From an uncultured Clostridia bacterium (lineage in GTDB: Bacteria; Bacillota; Clostridia; UMGS1810): a DNA stretch of 64,000 nt. The DNA lies in assembly GCA_934463165.1 (NCBI GenBank), contig CAKSJG010000003.1, forward strand, positions 1 to 64,000. Direction: 5' to 3'. Of the stretch, positions 1-8,219 are shown piece after piece. Made by a program: the position numbers and the translations under genes. The notes under the pieces were generated by a model. It was given only the letters and a program-made list of their open reading frames with translations, was not told the DNA's origin and did no database searches. The stretch's first letter is position 1, and each line of letters begins with the position of its first letter.

Positions 1-25
1 GGGTTTGCGGAAATCCCGCAAACCC
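1..25 (-). terminator. Hairpin downstream of tRNA operon
   Basis: A perfect 10-bp stem (GGGTTTGCGG at 1-10 with CCGCAAACCC at 16-25) and a 5-base loop lies downstream of the two minus-strand tRNA genes. It is probably their intrinsic terminator, but any T-run would lie before base 1, outside the window. Confidence 0.55.
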
Positions 26-74
26 TCGTCATTGCTGACCAAATCGACATTATATCTTTTTGGTTCGGCTTTCG

Positions 75-151
<77 letters not shown>

Positions 152-180
152 ATATTTAATTTTTGTTTGCGCTTAAGTTA

Positions 181-265
181 TGCCGGAGACCGGAATCGAA
201 CCGGTACGGCTTTAAGGGCCGCAGGATTTTAAGTCCTGTGCGTCTGCCAGTTCCGCCACTCCGGC
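181..265 (-). tRNA. tRNA-Leu (anticodon TAA)
   Basis: An 85-nt class II tRNA with a long variable arm. The acceptor stem GCCGGAG/CTCCGGC is perfect and the anticodon stem CAGGA/TCCTG encloses CTTAAAA, giving anticodon TAA, which reads UUA/UUG leucine codons. The CCA end is not encoded, unlike in the neighbouring initiator tRNA gene. Confidence 0.95.
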
Positions 266-284
266 GTACCCATCGCGCCTAATT

Positions 285-313
285 ATAATACCACATTCGA
301 ACAGCTATGTCAA
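285..313 (-). promoter_or_regulatory. Sigma-A promoter of the tRNA operon
   Basis: On the minus strand TTGACA (313-308), a 17-bp spacer and TATTAT (290-285) precede the tRNA-Leu gene by about 20 bases. The -35 is consensus and the distance fits transcription of both tRNAs. Confidence 0.8.
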
Positions 314-415
314 GTATTTTTTATAAAGTAGCGGGAAAATTTTTACCAAAATTATCTTAGTGCAGTGTTTAAGTTTTTACACATGTATATTATATTCAAT
401 TTATTTCGTAAATAT

Positions 416-1291
416 TCACGAAACAAAACCTTGATTTTTCTTTTTCGTAAAATAAGAAGGTTTTTTCCCGGTAATGGCCGAAAATGCCTTATAAAAATTT
501 GATGATGTGGCAAAACCGCATTGCTGCGCTATGTCAAGAATTGTGGTTTCCGAATTTTTTAAAAGCTCTGTTGCCATCTCAACTCTTTTAATTGTTATAT
601 ACTCCCACGGAGAAAGTCCGTTCATTTTTTTAAACACAGCCGAAAAATACGTAGGTGACATTGTCGCTTTTCTTGCTATTTTCTCTAATGTAATACGCTC
701 CCCCAGGTTATTGTCTATATATTCCAGCGCCGCCTCCATTGGGCGAACTGTCTTTTCAAGGCTTGAATATTCCTGAGTCTGATCAACATAGTCATAATCG
801 CGTACCAATGTTAAAAGCATTGAAAAGAGCGTATATTTAACCATAAGAGCATATCCGTCTTTTTTTTCATTCATTTCATTATGTAATTTTATTATATTTT
901 CATGTAAAAGAACCGTATGTGGGTTTGTCGGATCTATTTTGTTGGTAAAGTTCTCATTTCTCGAAAAAATTATTCTGAGTGCTGCAAAAGCGTCGGTATC
1001 AGACCATAAAAAGCACGGAGAAAATTTTATATTCAGCAAGAGTACATTTTCTCTGACATCTGTCATACAGTGTACTTCATCACCCTTAAACAAAAACACA
1101 TCTCCCTCACAAAACATATATTCATTGCCGTTTACCGAATACGTACCGCTTCCGGAAACAATTGTTGAAAGCTCGCATTCTGTATGGTGATGTTCTCTGT
1201 AAATCCGTCTGCCCCCGGGCACGGTAGAATAAAAAGACATAAGTATTTCTTTACCATTATTATCGGTAAGTGTATTTTCTTCATACCTCAT
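416..1291 (-). CDS. AraC-family transcriptional regulator (cupin + AraC HTH)
   Basis: A 291-residue regulator. The N-terminal half carries a cupin-type sensor with the metal-site-like stretch EHHHTECE (about residues 32-40). The C-terminal ~100 residues form the two helix-turn-helices of the AraC/XylS family (ITLEKIARKATMSPTYFSAV and the IAQQCGF...SNFYKAFSAITGKKPSYF block). I chose the ATG at 1291, which has GGGG a suitable distance upstream; further upstream codons lack a ribosome binding site. It is divergent from the enolase-superfamily operon at 1409 and most likely controls it in response to a sugar-like ligand. The ligand cannot be read from sequence. Confidence 0.9.
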   Translation of the reverse strand: MRYEENTLTDNNGKEILMSFYSTVPGGRRIYREHHHTECELSTIVSGSGTYSVNGNEYMFCEGDVFLFKGDEVHCMTDVRENVLLLNIKFSPCFLWSDTDAFAALRIIFSRNENFTNKIDPTNPHTVLLHENIIKLHNEMNEKKDGYALMVKYTLFSMLLTLVRDYDYVDQTQEYSSLEKTVRPMEAALEYIDNNLGERITLEKIARKATMSPTYFSAVFKKMNGLSPWEYITIKRVEMATELLKNSETTILDIAQQCGFATSSNFYKAFSAITGKKPSYFTKKKNQGFVS

Positions 1292-1360
1292 ACAAAAACC
1301 CCAAATCATAAAATAGTGGATATTTATCATAATATATTGAATGAATTCACATAAAGTCTA

Positions 1361-1369
1361 TGATATAAT
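1361..1369 (+). promoter_or_regulatory. Extended -10 promoter of the 1409-4439 operon
   Basis: TGATATAAT is a TGn extended -10 with no good -35 at 17 bp, as expected for an activator-dependent promoter. It lies about 40 bases upstream of the TTG start at 1409, in the spacer shared with the divergent AraC gene. A short palindrome TGAATTCA (1342-1349) lies where a regulator could touch the polymerase. Confidence 0.6.
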
Positions 1370-1408
1370 TATACCCGAAAAAAGAAAAATGTCAAGGAGG
1401 AATTACAA

Positions 1409-2776
1409 TTGGCTGAATTAAAAGACAGAATTTCCGAAAACGTAAACATATGTTCATCACCGTCGAATCTTAAAATAACGGACATTCGCGTTGCAAATAT
1501 AAACGGTGCACCGAAGCATTGCCCACTCATTAAAATTTATACAAATCAAGGTATTGTGGGATACGGCGAAGTCAGAGACGCATCAAGTGCAACATACGCG
1601 CTTATGCTGAAATCAAGACTCTTGGAGGAAAATCCGTGCAATGTTGATAAGCTTTTCAGAAGAATAAAGCAATTCGGCGGTCACTCACGTCAGGGCGGCG
1701 GAGTATCGGGTATTGAAATTGCACTCTGGGATCTTTCCGGCAAAGCATGGGGCGTTCCGCTCTGGCAGATGCTTGGCGGAAAATTTCGCGATAAGGTGCG
1801 CGTATATTGTGATACGGACGTTGACGGCAAGCATACCGGAACAGATATGGGACATGCGCTGAAAAAGCGCATGGAGCAGGGCTTTACATTCCTTAAAATG
1901 GATCTCGGTATCGAACTTATGCTTGACGAACCGGGATGCCTTAATGCGCCTCTCGGGTTTTTGGAAGATATAAAAAATTATTCCATGAAAGCTATAAACC
2001 ACCAAAAAGGTTCAATCGATATGGACATGATGCTCGGAAAGAATTACGAAACCTTTACAATTCCGCATCATGCAACAGGAATACACATGACTCAGAAGGG
2101 CATGGATTATCTTGAAAATTATGTTAAACAGGTAAGAGATGTCATCGGATATGAAGTACCGCTTGCAATAGATCATTTCGGTCATGTTTGCATTGAGGAT
2201 TGCATAATGTTTGCAAAACGTCTCGAAAAATATAATATTGCGTGGATTGAAGATATTGCACCATGGCACTACACAAAGCATTTCGAAAAAATATCTCATG
2301 CCTGCAATGTACCTATCTGCACCGGTGAGGATATTTATCTTTCAGAAAACTTCCGTCCGCTTATGGAAAACGGCGGCGTTTCCGTGGTACACCCCGATAT
2401 TCTGACAGTCGGCGGTGCAATGGAAATGAAAAAACTCGGCGATATGTGTGAAAAATACGGCGTTGCAATGGCTATTCATATGGCTGAAAGCCCGATTGCT
2501 TGCATGGCTGCAATTCACGCGGCAGCGGCTGTTCAAAATATCCTCGCCGTTGAATTTCATTCGGTTGATATTCCGTGGTGGAACGATCTTGCCAACGGAA
2601 TTGACAATCCGTTATTTAAGGACGGATTTGTAAACGTTCCGAATAAACCCGGTCTCGGAATAGACAGTTTAAACGAGGAGCTCATAAAAGATCATATACA
2701 CGAAAAGTACCCCGAAGCGTGGGCCGATACGTCAGAGTGGAATAACGAATGGGCAAATGACAGAGAATGGAGCTGA
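1409..2776 (+). CDS. Mandelate racemase/enolase-superfamily dehydratase
   Basis: A 455-residue member of the enolase superfamily, enzymes that abstract a proton next to a carboxylate, commonly dehydrating or racemising sugar acids. Visible are the N-terminal capping domain (about 20-130), K163-x-D165 on barrel strand two, metal ligands D255, E281 and E307, and H357 and E382 late in the barrel. About 90 residues separate K163 from D255, implying an insertion of roughly 60 residues. The start is TTG at 1409, preceded by AAGGAGG (1394-1400). First gene of an operon with an SDR and an RraA-like protein. A mannonate/galactonate-dehydratase-like activity is plausible; the substrate is not assigned. 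Confidence 0.85.
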   Translation: MAELKDRISENVNICSSPSNLKITDIRVANINGAPKHCPLIKIYTNQGIVGYGEVRDASSATYALMLKSRLLEENPCNVDKLFRRIKQFGGHSRQGGGVSGIEIALWDLSGKAWGVPLWQMLGGKFRDKVRVYCDTDVDGKHTGTDMGHALKKRMEQGFTFLKMDLGIELMLDEPGCLNAPLGFLEDIKNYSMKAINHQKGSIDMDMMLGKNYETFTIPHHATGIHMTQKGMDYLENYVKQVRDVIGYEVPLAIDHFGHVCIEDCIMFAKRLEKYNIAWIEDIAPWHYTKHFEKISHACNVPICTGEDIYLSENFRPLMENGGVSVVHPDILTVGGAMEMKKLGDMCEKYGVAMAIHMAESPIACMAAIHAAAAVQNILAVEFHSVDIPWWNDLANGIDNPLFKDGFVNVPNKPGLGIDSLNEELIKDHIHEKYPEAWADTSEWNNEWANDREWS

Positions 2777-2781
2777 TCTGA

Positions 2782-3513
2782 TTGAAACTTGATTTAAGCG
2801 GCAAGAGAGCACTTGTCACAGGTTCATCACAGGGAATAGGCAAAGAAATTGCAAAAATGCTTTCCGACTGCGGAGCAAGCGTATATGTTCACGGATCTCA
2901 TATGTCTGAGAAACTCAAAGCCGCGGCGGAATATGCAAAAACCGATAAAATAGCCGTATGCGATTTGACGGATGAAAATTGCGCCGACATCCTTTTTGAA
3001 CAAACCGGCGCAGTTGACATACTCATACTGAATGCATCGGTTCAGTTTAAGCGTGAGTGGGATAAATTCAGTATGGAAGAATATGATATACAGCTCAGCT
3101 GCAATGTAAAAAGCACATATTTTATGATAAAAAAATATGCTCAGCCGATGAAAGAAACCGGATTCGGAAGAATAATAACCATAGGAAGTGTTAACGAATA
3201 TAACAATCACCCCGAACTTTTAATTTACGGCGTCACCAAGGCCGCTCAGATGAAGATGGTTGAAGGAATTGCAAAACAGCTTGCAAAATACGGGGTAACA
3301 GTCAACAATATTGCCCCGGGAGCAATTGAAACTCCGCGCAATGACAAAGCGCTTTCAGACAATGAATTCAGACAAAAGGTCGTAGATTCGATTCCAATAG
3401 GATACGTCGGCGCACCGGACGATATGAACGGTGCAGTAAAGCTGCTGTGTTCGGATGAGGGAAGATATATAACAGGTGCTGAAATAATCGCAGACGGCGG
3501 AATGCGCTTATAA
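2782..3513 (+). CDS. SDR-family oxidoreductase
   Basis: A 243-residue classical short-chain dehydrogenase. The N-terminal nucleotide motif TGSSQGIG (about 14-21), NAS in the NAG position, S near 131 (IGSV), and YGVTKAA with catalytic Tyr and Lys (about 148-152) are all present, as is the C-terminal ITGAEIIADGG. It should interconvert an alcohol and ketone using NAD(P). It starts with TTG at 2782, with GGAG 10 bases upstream and only 5 bases after the dehydratase stop, so it is translationally close-coupled. It probably oxidises or reduces the same pathway intermediate; substrate unknown. Confidence 0.88.
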   Translation: MKLDLSGKRALVTGSSQGIGKEIAKMLSDCGASVYVHGSHMSEKLKAAAEYAKTDKIAVCDLTDENCADILFEQTGAVDILILNASVQFKREWDKFSMEEYDIQLSCNVKSTYFMIKKYAQPMKETGFGRIITIGSVNEYNNHPELLIYGVTKAAQMKMVEGIAKQLAKYGVTVNNIAPGAIETPRNDKALSDNEFRQKVVDSIPIGYVGAPDDMNGAVKLLCSDEGRYITGAEIIADGGMRL

Positions 3514-3530
3514 TACAGGAGGTAGATAAC

Positions 3531-4439
3531 ATGCATTTTAATGACAAAGAAGAGATAATTGCACTGACACCGCAGTGGAAAGGCAAAAGATTTGACGACG
3601 GAAGACCGAAAGTTGACGACAAATATCTTAAAGCCTTAAAAACTCTTACACTTGAAGAGGTATGGAAGCCGATTTTTGTAAAAGGATATGAAAGCCAGTT
3701 CGAAGGCAGATTCCATACCCTGCACGACAGCGGCAAAAAGCTTATAGGCCGTGCGGTAACCGCAACCTACTGCCCTTATCGCCCCGATCTTGACGAAGTT
3801 GTGAAAGATATCGGCAGAAGCGAGGGCAGAACAGGTACATACAACCAGTGGATTATAGACAACCTTAAAGAAGGTGATGTCCCGGTAATTGATATGTATG
3901 ACAAAATTTACAAAGGAACATTTCTCGGCGGAAATCTTACCACGGCTCTTAAAAACAAAACAAAAAATGAAAATGGCGGAGCCGTAATTTGGGGCGGAAT
4001 CCGCGATACGGAACAAATGAAAAAAGTAGAAAACACACAGGTTTTCTACCGCGGAATAGATCCCACTCCGATACGCGACTTTATTATGACCGGATACAAT
4101 ACGGCAACCAGAATAGGCGGCGCAATATGTTTGCCCGGAGACATTGTTTTCGGTGCCGGAGGCGGAGTGCTGTTTATCCCGAGTCACCTTGTTGAAGAAG
4201 TTGTCGGCGGTGCGGCAAAAACGCAGGTTAAAGACCTTTTCGGATTTGAAATGATAACGCTTAACAAATTTACTACGGCGCAAATAGACAAAAACACATG
4301 GACAAAAGATATGCTTGATTTACTCATGGAATTTATTGAAACGGACGAACGTGCGGCACAATACCGCGGTATGGATTGGTCACACGAATATGATCTCGCA
4401 ATAAACGGAGATCCAAACGATACACAAAGCGCTCTGTAA
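3531..4439 (+). CDS. RraA-like aldolase/decarboxylase-fold protein
   Basis: A 302-residue RraA/HMG-aldolase-like protein. The family core is recognisable: a G-rich turn FLGGNLTTALKNK (about 131-143) followed by GGAVIWGGIRD (149-159), where R158 and D159 match the substrate/metal-binding Arg-Asp of 4-hydroxy-4-methyl-2-oxoglutarate aldolases. Members act on 2-keto acids (retro-aldol or decarboxylation) or are repurposed. It is longer than a minimal RraA (about 160 residues), with N- and C-terminal extensions. AGGAGG precedes the ATG. Being last of three genes, it may cleave the keto acid made by the upstream dehydratase and dehydrogenase; that is inference. Confidence 0.8.
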   Translation: MHFNDKEEIIALTPQWKGKRFDDGRPKVDDKYLKALKTLTLEEVWKPIFVKGYESQFEGRFHTLHDSGKKLIGRAVTATYCPYRPDLDEVVKDIGRSEGRTGTYNQWIIDNLKEGDVPVIDMYDKIYKGTFLGGNLTTALKNKTKNENGGAVIWGGIRDTEQMKKVENTQVFYRGIDPTPIRDFIMTGYNTATRIGGAICLPGDIVFGAGGGVLFIPSHLVEEVVGGAAKTQVKDLFGFEMITLNKFTTAQIDKNTWTKDMLDLLMEFIETDERAAQYRGMDWSHEYDLAINGDPNDTQSAL

Positions 4440-4485
4440 TTACGTTTACAAAAAGCAAAAAATTCCGGTGCGGTTAAAAATCCGC

Positions 4486-4539
4486 AAAAACAAGAATTCA
4501 GCGATGCAAAAATTTTTACATCGTTGAATTCTTGTTTTT
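4486..4539. terminator. Bidirectional terminator between convergent operons
   Basis: A 21-bp stem (4486-4506 with 4519-4539, one G-T wobble) and a 12-base loop carries A-runs on one side and T-runs on the other in both orientations. It ends the plus-strand operon, and its right arm overlaps the last codons of the convergent DMT transporter gene, whose stop lies in the loop. Confidence 0.85.
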
Positions 4540-5451
4540 GTCCGTTTTTACGGTACTACCCAAGACAATTCCGATTGATATCATAACAAAAGAAATCAAA
4601 TATTGAATTTTAAAAATATTTTCGCCGAGAAAAGCGGCACTAAATATACATGCAAAAATCGGCTCCGCAAATTTAATAATAAACAGTCTTGACAATTCAG
4701 CCGTACGCTGAACATAATAGAATAACGTATACCCGACTATTGAAGCAACACAAATATAAATGAATACCGGTGCGGATTCAATTGTAAATTTCGGTATGGC
4801 TGCGCCCATAAACAAAGCTGCAGCAAAAAGAACAATTCCACCGAAAAACTGCGAAATCCCCGTTATCCAAACAGGTGAGGTCTTTTTTGCACTTTTGCCG
4901 CTGATTATCATTGAAATTACCGTGCAACCCGATGCTGCAATAATCATTATATCACCCGTGGAAAATCCATAAAACGAAGTTCCGGTATTTATGGCTATTA
5001 TTCCGCAAAAGCCGATTAATGCTCCAATTATTTTTTTGAATGAAAATTTTTCATCATTTACAAACAAAAACGAAAAACAAGCAAACAAAAGTGGCGCAAG
5101 CTGTTTAAAAATTGCCGTTTTTGAACTGTCGGTTTTAGATAATCCCACATATGTAAATCCGTAGTGCAATACAATTGAAAATATCCCCATAAGACATATA
5201 TTTAAAGTATTTTTCGCTTTCGGTTTTGCCGTTCGTAATTTCGAAAAACATGCAATTATGCATACAATTATTCCGCATACGGTAAACCTCAATGCTGCAA
5301 ACATTAAAATGTCCGCAACATTTTCGGTATTAATTACGAAAACCTTATAGCCTATCTTTATACACGGAAACAAAGAACCCCACAGCATCATTGTAATCAA
5401 TGGAAGAATTGTATTTGTAATTATATTTCTGTCCTCATTTAATCTTTGCAA
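4516..5451 (-). CDS. EamA/DMT-family transporter
   Basis: A roughly 311-residue integral membrane protein with about ten hydrophobic helices in two EamA repeats, typical of drug/metabolite (10-TMS) transporters in the cytoplasmic membrane. Last gene of the minus-strand catabolic operon; its start overlaps the end of the dehydrogenase gene by 13 bases. The start is a TTG at 5451 with a weak GAGAG upstream and is the least certain start here. It may import or export a pathway metabolite; EamA sequence alone does not tell. Confidence 0.85.
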   Translation of the reverse strand: MQRLNEDRNIITNTILPLITMMLWGSLFPCIKIGYKVFVINTENVADILMFAALRFTVCGIIVCIIACFSKLRTAKPKAKNTLNICLMGIFSIVLHYGFTYVGLSKTDSSKTAIFKQLAPLLFACFSFLFVNDEKFSFKKIIGALIGFCGIIAINTGTSFYGFSTGDIMIIAASGCTVISMIISGKSAKKTSPVWITGISQFFGGIVLFAAALFMGAAIPKFTIESAPVFIYICVASIVGYTLFYYVQRTAELSRLFIIKFAEPIFACIFSAAFLGENIFKIQYLISFVMISIGIVLGSTVKTDKNKNSTM

Positions 5452-6428
5452 ACTCTCAGTACTACCTTTCCTACATTTTCGCCTTTTTCTAAAATTGCAT
5501 GAGCTTCTGCGGCATCTTCGATAGGCAGAACCTTATATACGGACGGCTTTATTTCGCCGATTTCAAGCTTTGGCCAAAGTTTTTCGGTCAATTCTTTCAA
5601 TATTTGTGACTTTTCATACGATGAACGTTTTCTCAGCATACTGCCGACAATATGCAACCCTTTAGTGAGTATGGGCCGAAGTTTTACATTTGTTTCCGTT
5701 CCTGCAAGAGTTGAAATTATTACCCAATACCCACCTTCGGCCATATAAGGCAGGCTTTCACCGAGTTCTTTTCCGCAAAGGCAGTCCATAGCCATATTTA
5801 TCGGGCGCCCGTTTTCCTCTTCTGTTTTCAAAATCTCAGACACGCTTTGTTTTGTTGAATTGACAATAACATCGGCACCGAGATGTTTAATTTTTTCTGC
5901 AATTTCATCAGACAAAACAGACGTGATTACTCTTGCACCGAATGCTTTTGCCATAGGTATTGCAACAGAGGCAAGTCCCGATGCGCCTGCAGGAATAAAA
6001 GCCGTTTGCCCTTTTTTCAGATGTCCCTCATAAAACAAATTTAAATAGCATGTGGCATATGCCTCCGGAAGCGACGCGGCTTCTTCAAAAGAAAGGTTTT
6101 TCGGCATGCTCATAACCATACCGTACGGTGCACAAACGTACTCGGCATATCCTCCTCCGCCGAGCAGTGCACAAACTTTATCGCCTATTTTTCTGCCGCT
6201 TTCTTTTTTCGCTTTGTCACCCATGTTTTCAATTACTCCGGAAACTTCAAGCCCCATCCACTCCGGCCAGCCCTCGGGTGACGGATATGTACCCTTTCTT
6301 TGCAGCAAATCCGCACGGTTGAGTGCGGCAGCGTGTATTTTTATCAGAATTTCGTCATTCTTCGGAGAAGGCTTTTTGACCTCGCTCCATACAAGATTTT
6401 TATTTTCATCAATAAGCATTGCTTTCAT
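5439..6428 (-). CDS. Quinone oxidoreductase-type (MDR) NAD(P)H dehydrogenase
   Basis: A 329-residue medium-chain dehydrogenase of the zeta-crystallin/quinone oxidoreductase (PIG3-like) type. The N-terminal GroES-like domain contains NRADLLQRKGTYP (about 37-49) and GLEVSGVI; the Rossmann part has AGASGLASVAIPMAKAFGA (about 147-165). The structural-zinc cysteines of true alcohol dehydrogenases are absent, so zinc-independent reduction of an enone or quinone is likely. The ATG at 6428 follows AAGGAA; a TTG two codons earlier is possible. It sits between an SDR and a DMT transporter in the same operon. Confidence 0.88.
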   Translation of the reverse strand: MKAMLIDENKNLVWSEVKKPSPKNDEILIKIHAAALNRADLLQRKGTYPSPEGWPEWMGLEVSGVIENMGDKAKKESGRKIGDKVCALLGGGGYAEYVCAPYGMVMSMPKNLSFEEAASLPEAYATCYLNLFYEGHLKKGQTAFIPAGASGLASVAIPMAKAFGARVITSVLSDEIAEKIKHLGADVIVNSTKQSVSEILKTEEENGRPINMAMDCLCGKELGESLPYMAEGGYWVIISTLAGTETNVKLRPILTKGLHIVGSMLRKRSSYEKSQILKELTEKLWPKLEIGEIKPSVYKVLPIEDAAEAHAILEKGENVGKVVLRVCKD

Positions 6429-6430
6429 CG

Positions 6431-7189
6431 TCAATCAGTTCCTTTCATGGATAATGTTCTTCCGCCATCGCACACATATGTCTGACCCGTAATAAAGCGC
6501 GCTTTGTCGGAAGCGAGAAATGCGACAAGATTTGCAATATCCTCCGCTGTGCACTTTTCGCCGAGAAGATTCGTTTTTGTTGCGCGGTCACTGCCGTTAT
6601 CCTCATCCGGTCGCATTACAACACCGGGAGCGACCGCATTGACATTGATTTTGTATGCGCCAAGCTCCTTTGCAAGCGATTTTGTAAGTGACATTACTCC
6701 GCCCTTTGACGCTGCGTAATCACAGCAATTTGCCAATCCGTTAATTCCGACGGCAGATGCAAAATTAATAATTTTACCGCCGTTTCCCTGCTTTATCATA
6801 ATTTTCGCAGCTGCTCGGCTTGCCCAAAATGCACCGTAAAGATTTACTTTTAAAACCCTGTCTATAACCTCAGCATCCTGTTCAACGAGAGGTACATATC
6901 TGCCTCCGGCAATTCTTGCACTGCCGCCGGCAATATGTATCATAATATCAAGACTTCCAAAATCCGACGCAGCTTTTTGAACAGCAGCTTCTATGTTTTT
7001 TAAATCCGTCACATCAGAAACATATCCATTTGCATTTCCACATGCTGCATTAATCTTGTCTACGGTCATTTGCACCGATTTTTCGCTGATGTCACAAACT
7101 GCAATGTTAATCCCCTTCTTTGCAAGAGTAATTGCCGTTTGCGTGCCTATATATCCGCCGGCACCCGTAATAAATGCTGTTTTGTTCAT
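6431..7189 (-). CDS. SDR-family oxidoreductase
   Basis: A 252-residue classical SDR. TGAGGYIGTQTA (about 8-19) binds the nucleotide, IAGGS replaces NAG, and YAASKGG provides catalytic Tyr and Lys, with ITGQTYVCDGG at the C-terminus. It resembles 3-oxoacyl-ACP reductase/gluconate-dehydrogenase relatives, but operon context (with a Gfo/Idh/MocA enzyme and a dehydroquinase-like aldolase) points to carbohydrate or cyclitol chemistry. The start is ATG at 7189 with AGGAAAGGA upstream; the coding frame extends to a TTG at 7213, but that lies before the ribosome binding site. Confidence 0.88.
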   Translation of the reverse strand: MNKTAFITGAGGYIGTQTAITLAKKGINIAVCDISEKSVQMTVDKINAACGNANGYVSDVTDLKNIEAAVQKAASDFGSLDIMIHIAGGSARIAGGRYVPLVEQDAEVIDRVLKVNLYGAFWASRAAAKIMIKQGNGGKIINFASAVGINGLANCCDYAASKGGVMSLTKSLAKELGAYKINVNAVAPGVVMRPDEDNGSDRATKTNLLGEKCTAEDIANLVAFLASDKARFITGQTYVCDGGRTLSMKGTD

Positions 7190-7213
7190 GAGTTTACATC
7201 CTTTCCTAAGCAA

Positions 7214-8203
7214 TTAATTTTCTCCCGTTATTCTGCACAGCGTTCTCTGAACAGCAAGCTCGTGCTCATAAGAATAGGGATTTTTCTTTTTACCGATAAC
7301 CGATAAATACAAATCTTTCATCATCTCATCATATCTTGAGAGAGTCGGAACATCCTGCACATCAACGCTTTCATACATGTCTTCATAAGCATTTGCTGCA
7401 ATATCGGTGGTTGACTTTGTCATTTTCACATTAAGCTCAATCGGCTTTATTTCAACCGTTCCCTTGCTGCCCATGACGGCGAATCGGCGCATACCCCAAC
7501 CGTTGACCTCAACCGAAAGTGTTGTAATTCTTGCAATTGCCTTTTCATATTCGAGCACAGCAAAATTATTGTCATCGGAATATACATTATCAAAGCCTGT
7601 TTGCTTTATGAAAGGGTAAACATTTTTCGGCTCTCCCAGAATGGTTACAATAAGATCGACGAGATGCGAGCCGAAAATATACATCGAGCCTCCTTTAAAA
7701 TGCTTAAGCCACTGCCTGTATTCCCTTGAGTGATATGTACTCATTTCCGCATCAATCTGATATATTTCTCCCAGCTCGCCCGATTTTATCATTTCCATGC
7801 ACTTTTGTAATGCAAAATTATATCGGTACATATAGCCGAGCTGTACTGTGAGATTTCTTTCTTTTGCGATATTGAGCATTTCTTCAAATTCCTCAAGAGT
7901 TCCGCCGGCAGGCTTGTCGATGTGAATGTGTTTTCCCGAAGCTACGCATTTTTTTGCTGTTTTCGTCAGATTCCATACATCACACTCAACAAGTATTACG
8001 TCTGATTTTTCAACGATTTCGTCAATGCCTAATCTCTGCAAATGTTTATAACAGGGGAGAGAACCTCTTTCTTTAACCCATTCTTCATTTGTTTCGGCAT
8101 ATCCGATTACTTCAAAAAGCTCAGGGAATTTTTGAGCTGCAAGCATTTTGCCCTCGGCGTGGTTATGCCCGATTCCGATTTGCCCCAATTTAATTTTTTT
8201 CAT
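7214..8203 (-). CDS. Gfo/Idh/MocA-family oxidoreductase
   Basis: A 329-residue NAD(P)-dependent oxidoreductase. It has an N-terminal Rossmann fold (LGQIGIGHNHAEGKM, about 5-19) and the family signature HIDKPAGGTLEEF (about 93-105), where the lysine of DKP is the usual catalytic residue, followed by the C-terminal mixed alpha/beta substrate domain. Such enzymes oxidise sugars, inositols or sugar derivatives. AAGGA precedes the ATG. It is second in the five-gene minus-strand operon, directly after the dehydroquinase-like gene. Confidence 0.88.
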   Translation of the reverse strand: MKKIKLGQIGIGHNHAEGKMLAAQKFPELFEVIGYAETNEEWVKERGSLPCYKHLQRLGIDEIVEKSDVILVECDVWNLTKTAKKCVASGKHIHIDKPAGGTLEEFEEMLNIAKERNLTVQLGYMYRYNFALQKCMEMIKSGELGEIYQIDAEMSTYHSREYRQWLKHFKGGSMYIFGSHLVDLIVTILGEPKNVYPFIKQTGFDNVYSDDNNFAVLEYEKAIARITTLSVEVNGWGMRRFAVMGSKGTVEIKPIELNVKMTKSTTDIAANAYEDMYESVDVQDVPTLSRYDEMMKDLYLSVIGKKKNPYSYEHELAVQRTLCRITGEN

Positions 8204-8219
8204 TTAAACATTCCTTTCT

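Noticed and set aside
3636..4283. 215-codon open frame antisense to the RraA-like gene
   Set aside because: Composition and lack of family motifs show it is a shadow of the plus-strand gene, which has an ideal ribosome binding site and clear homology.
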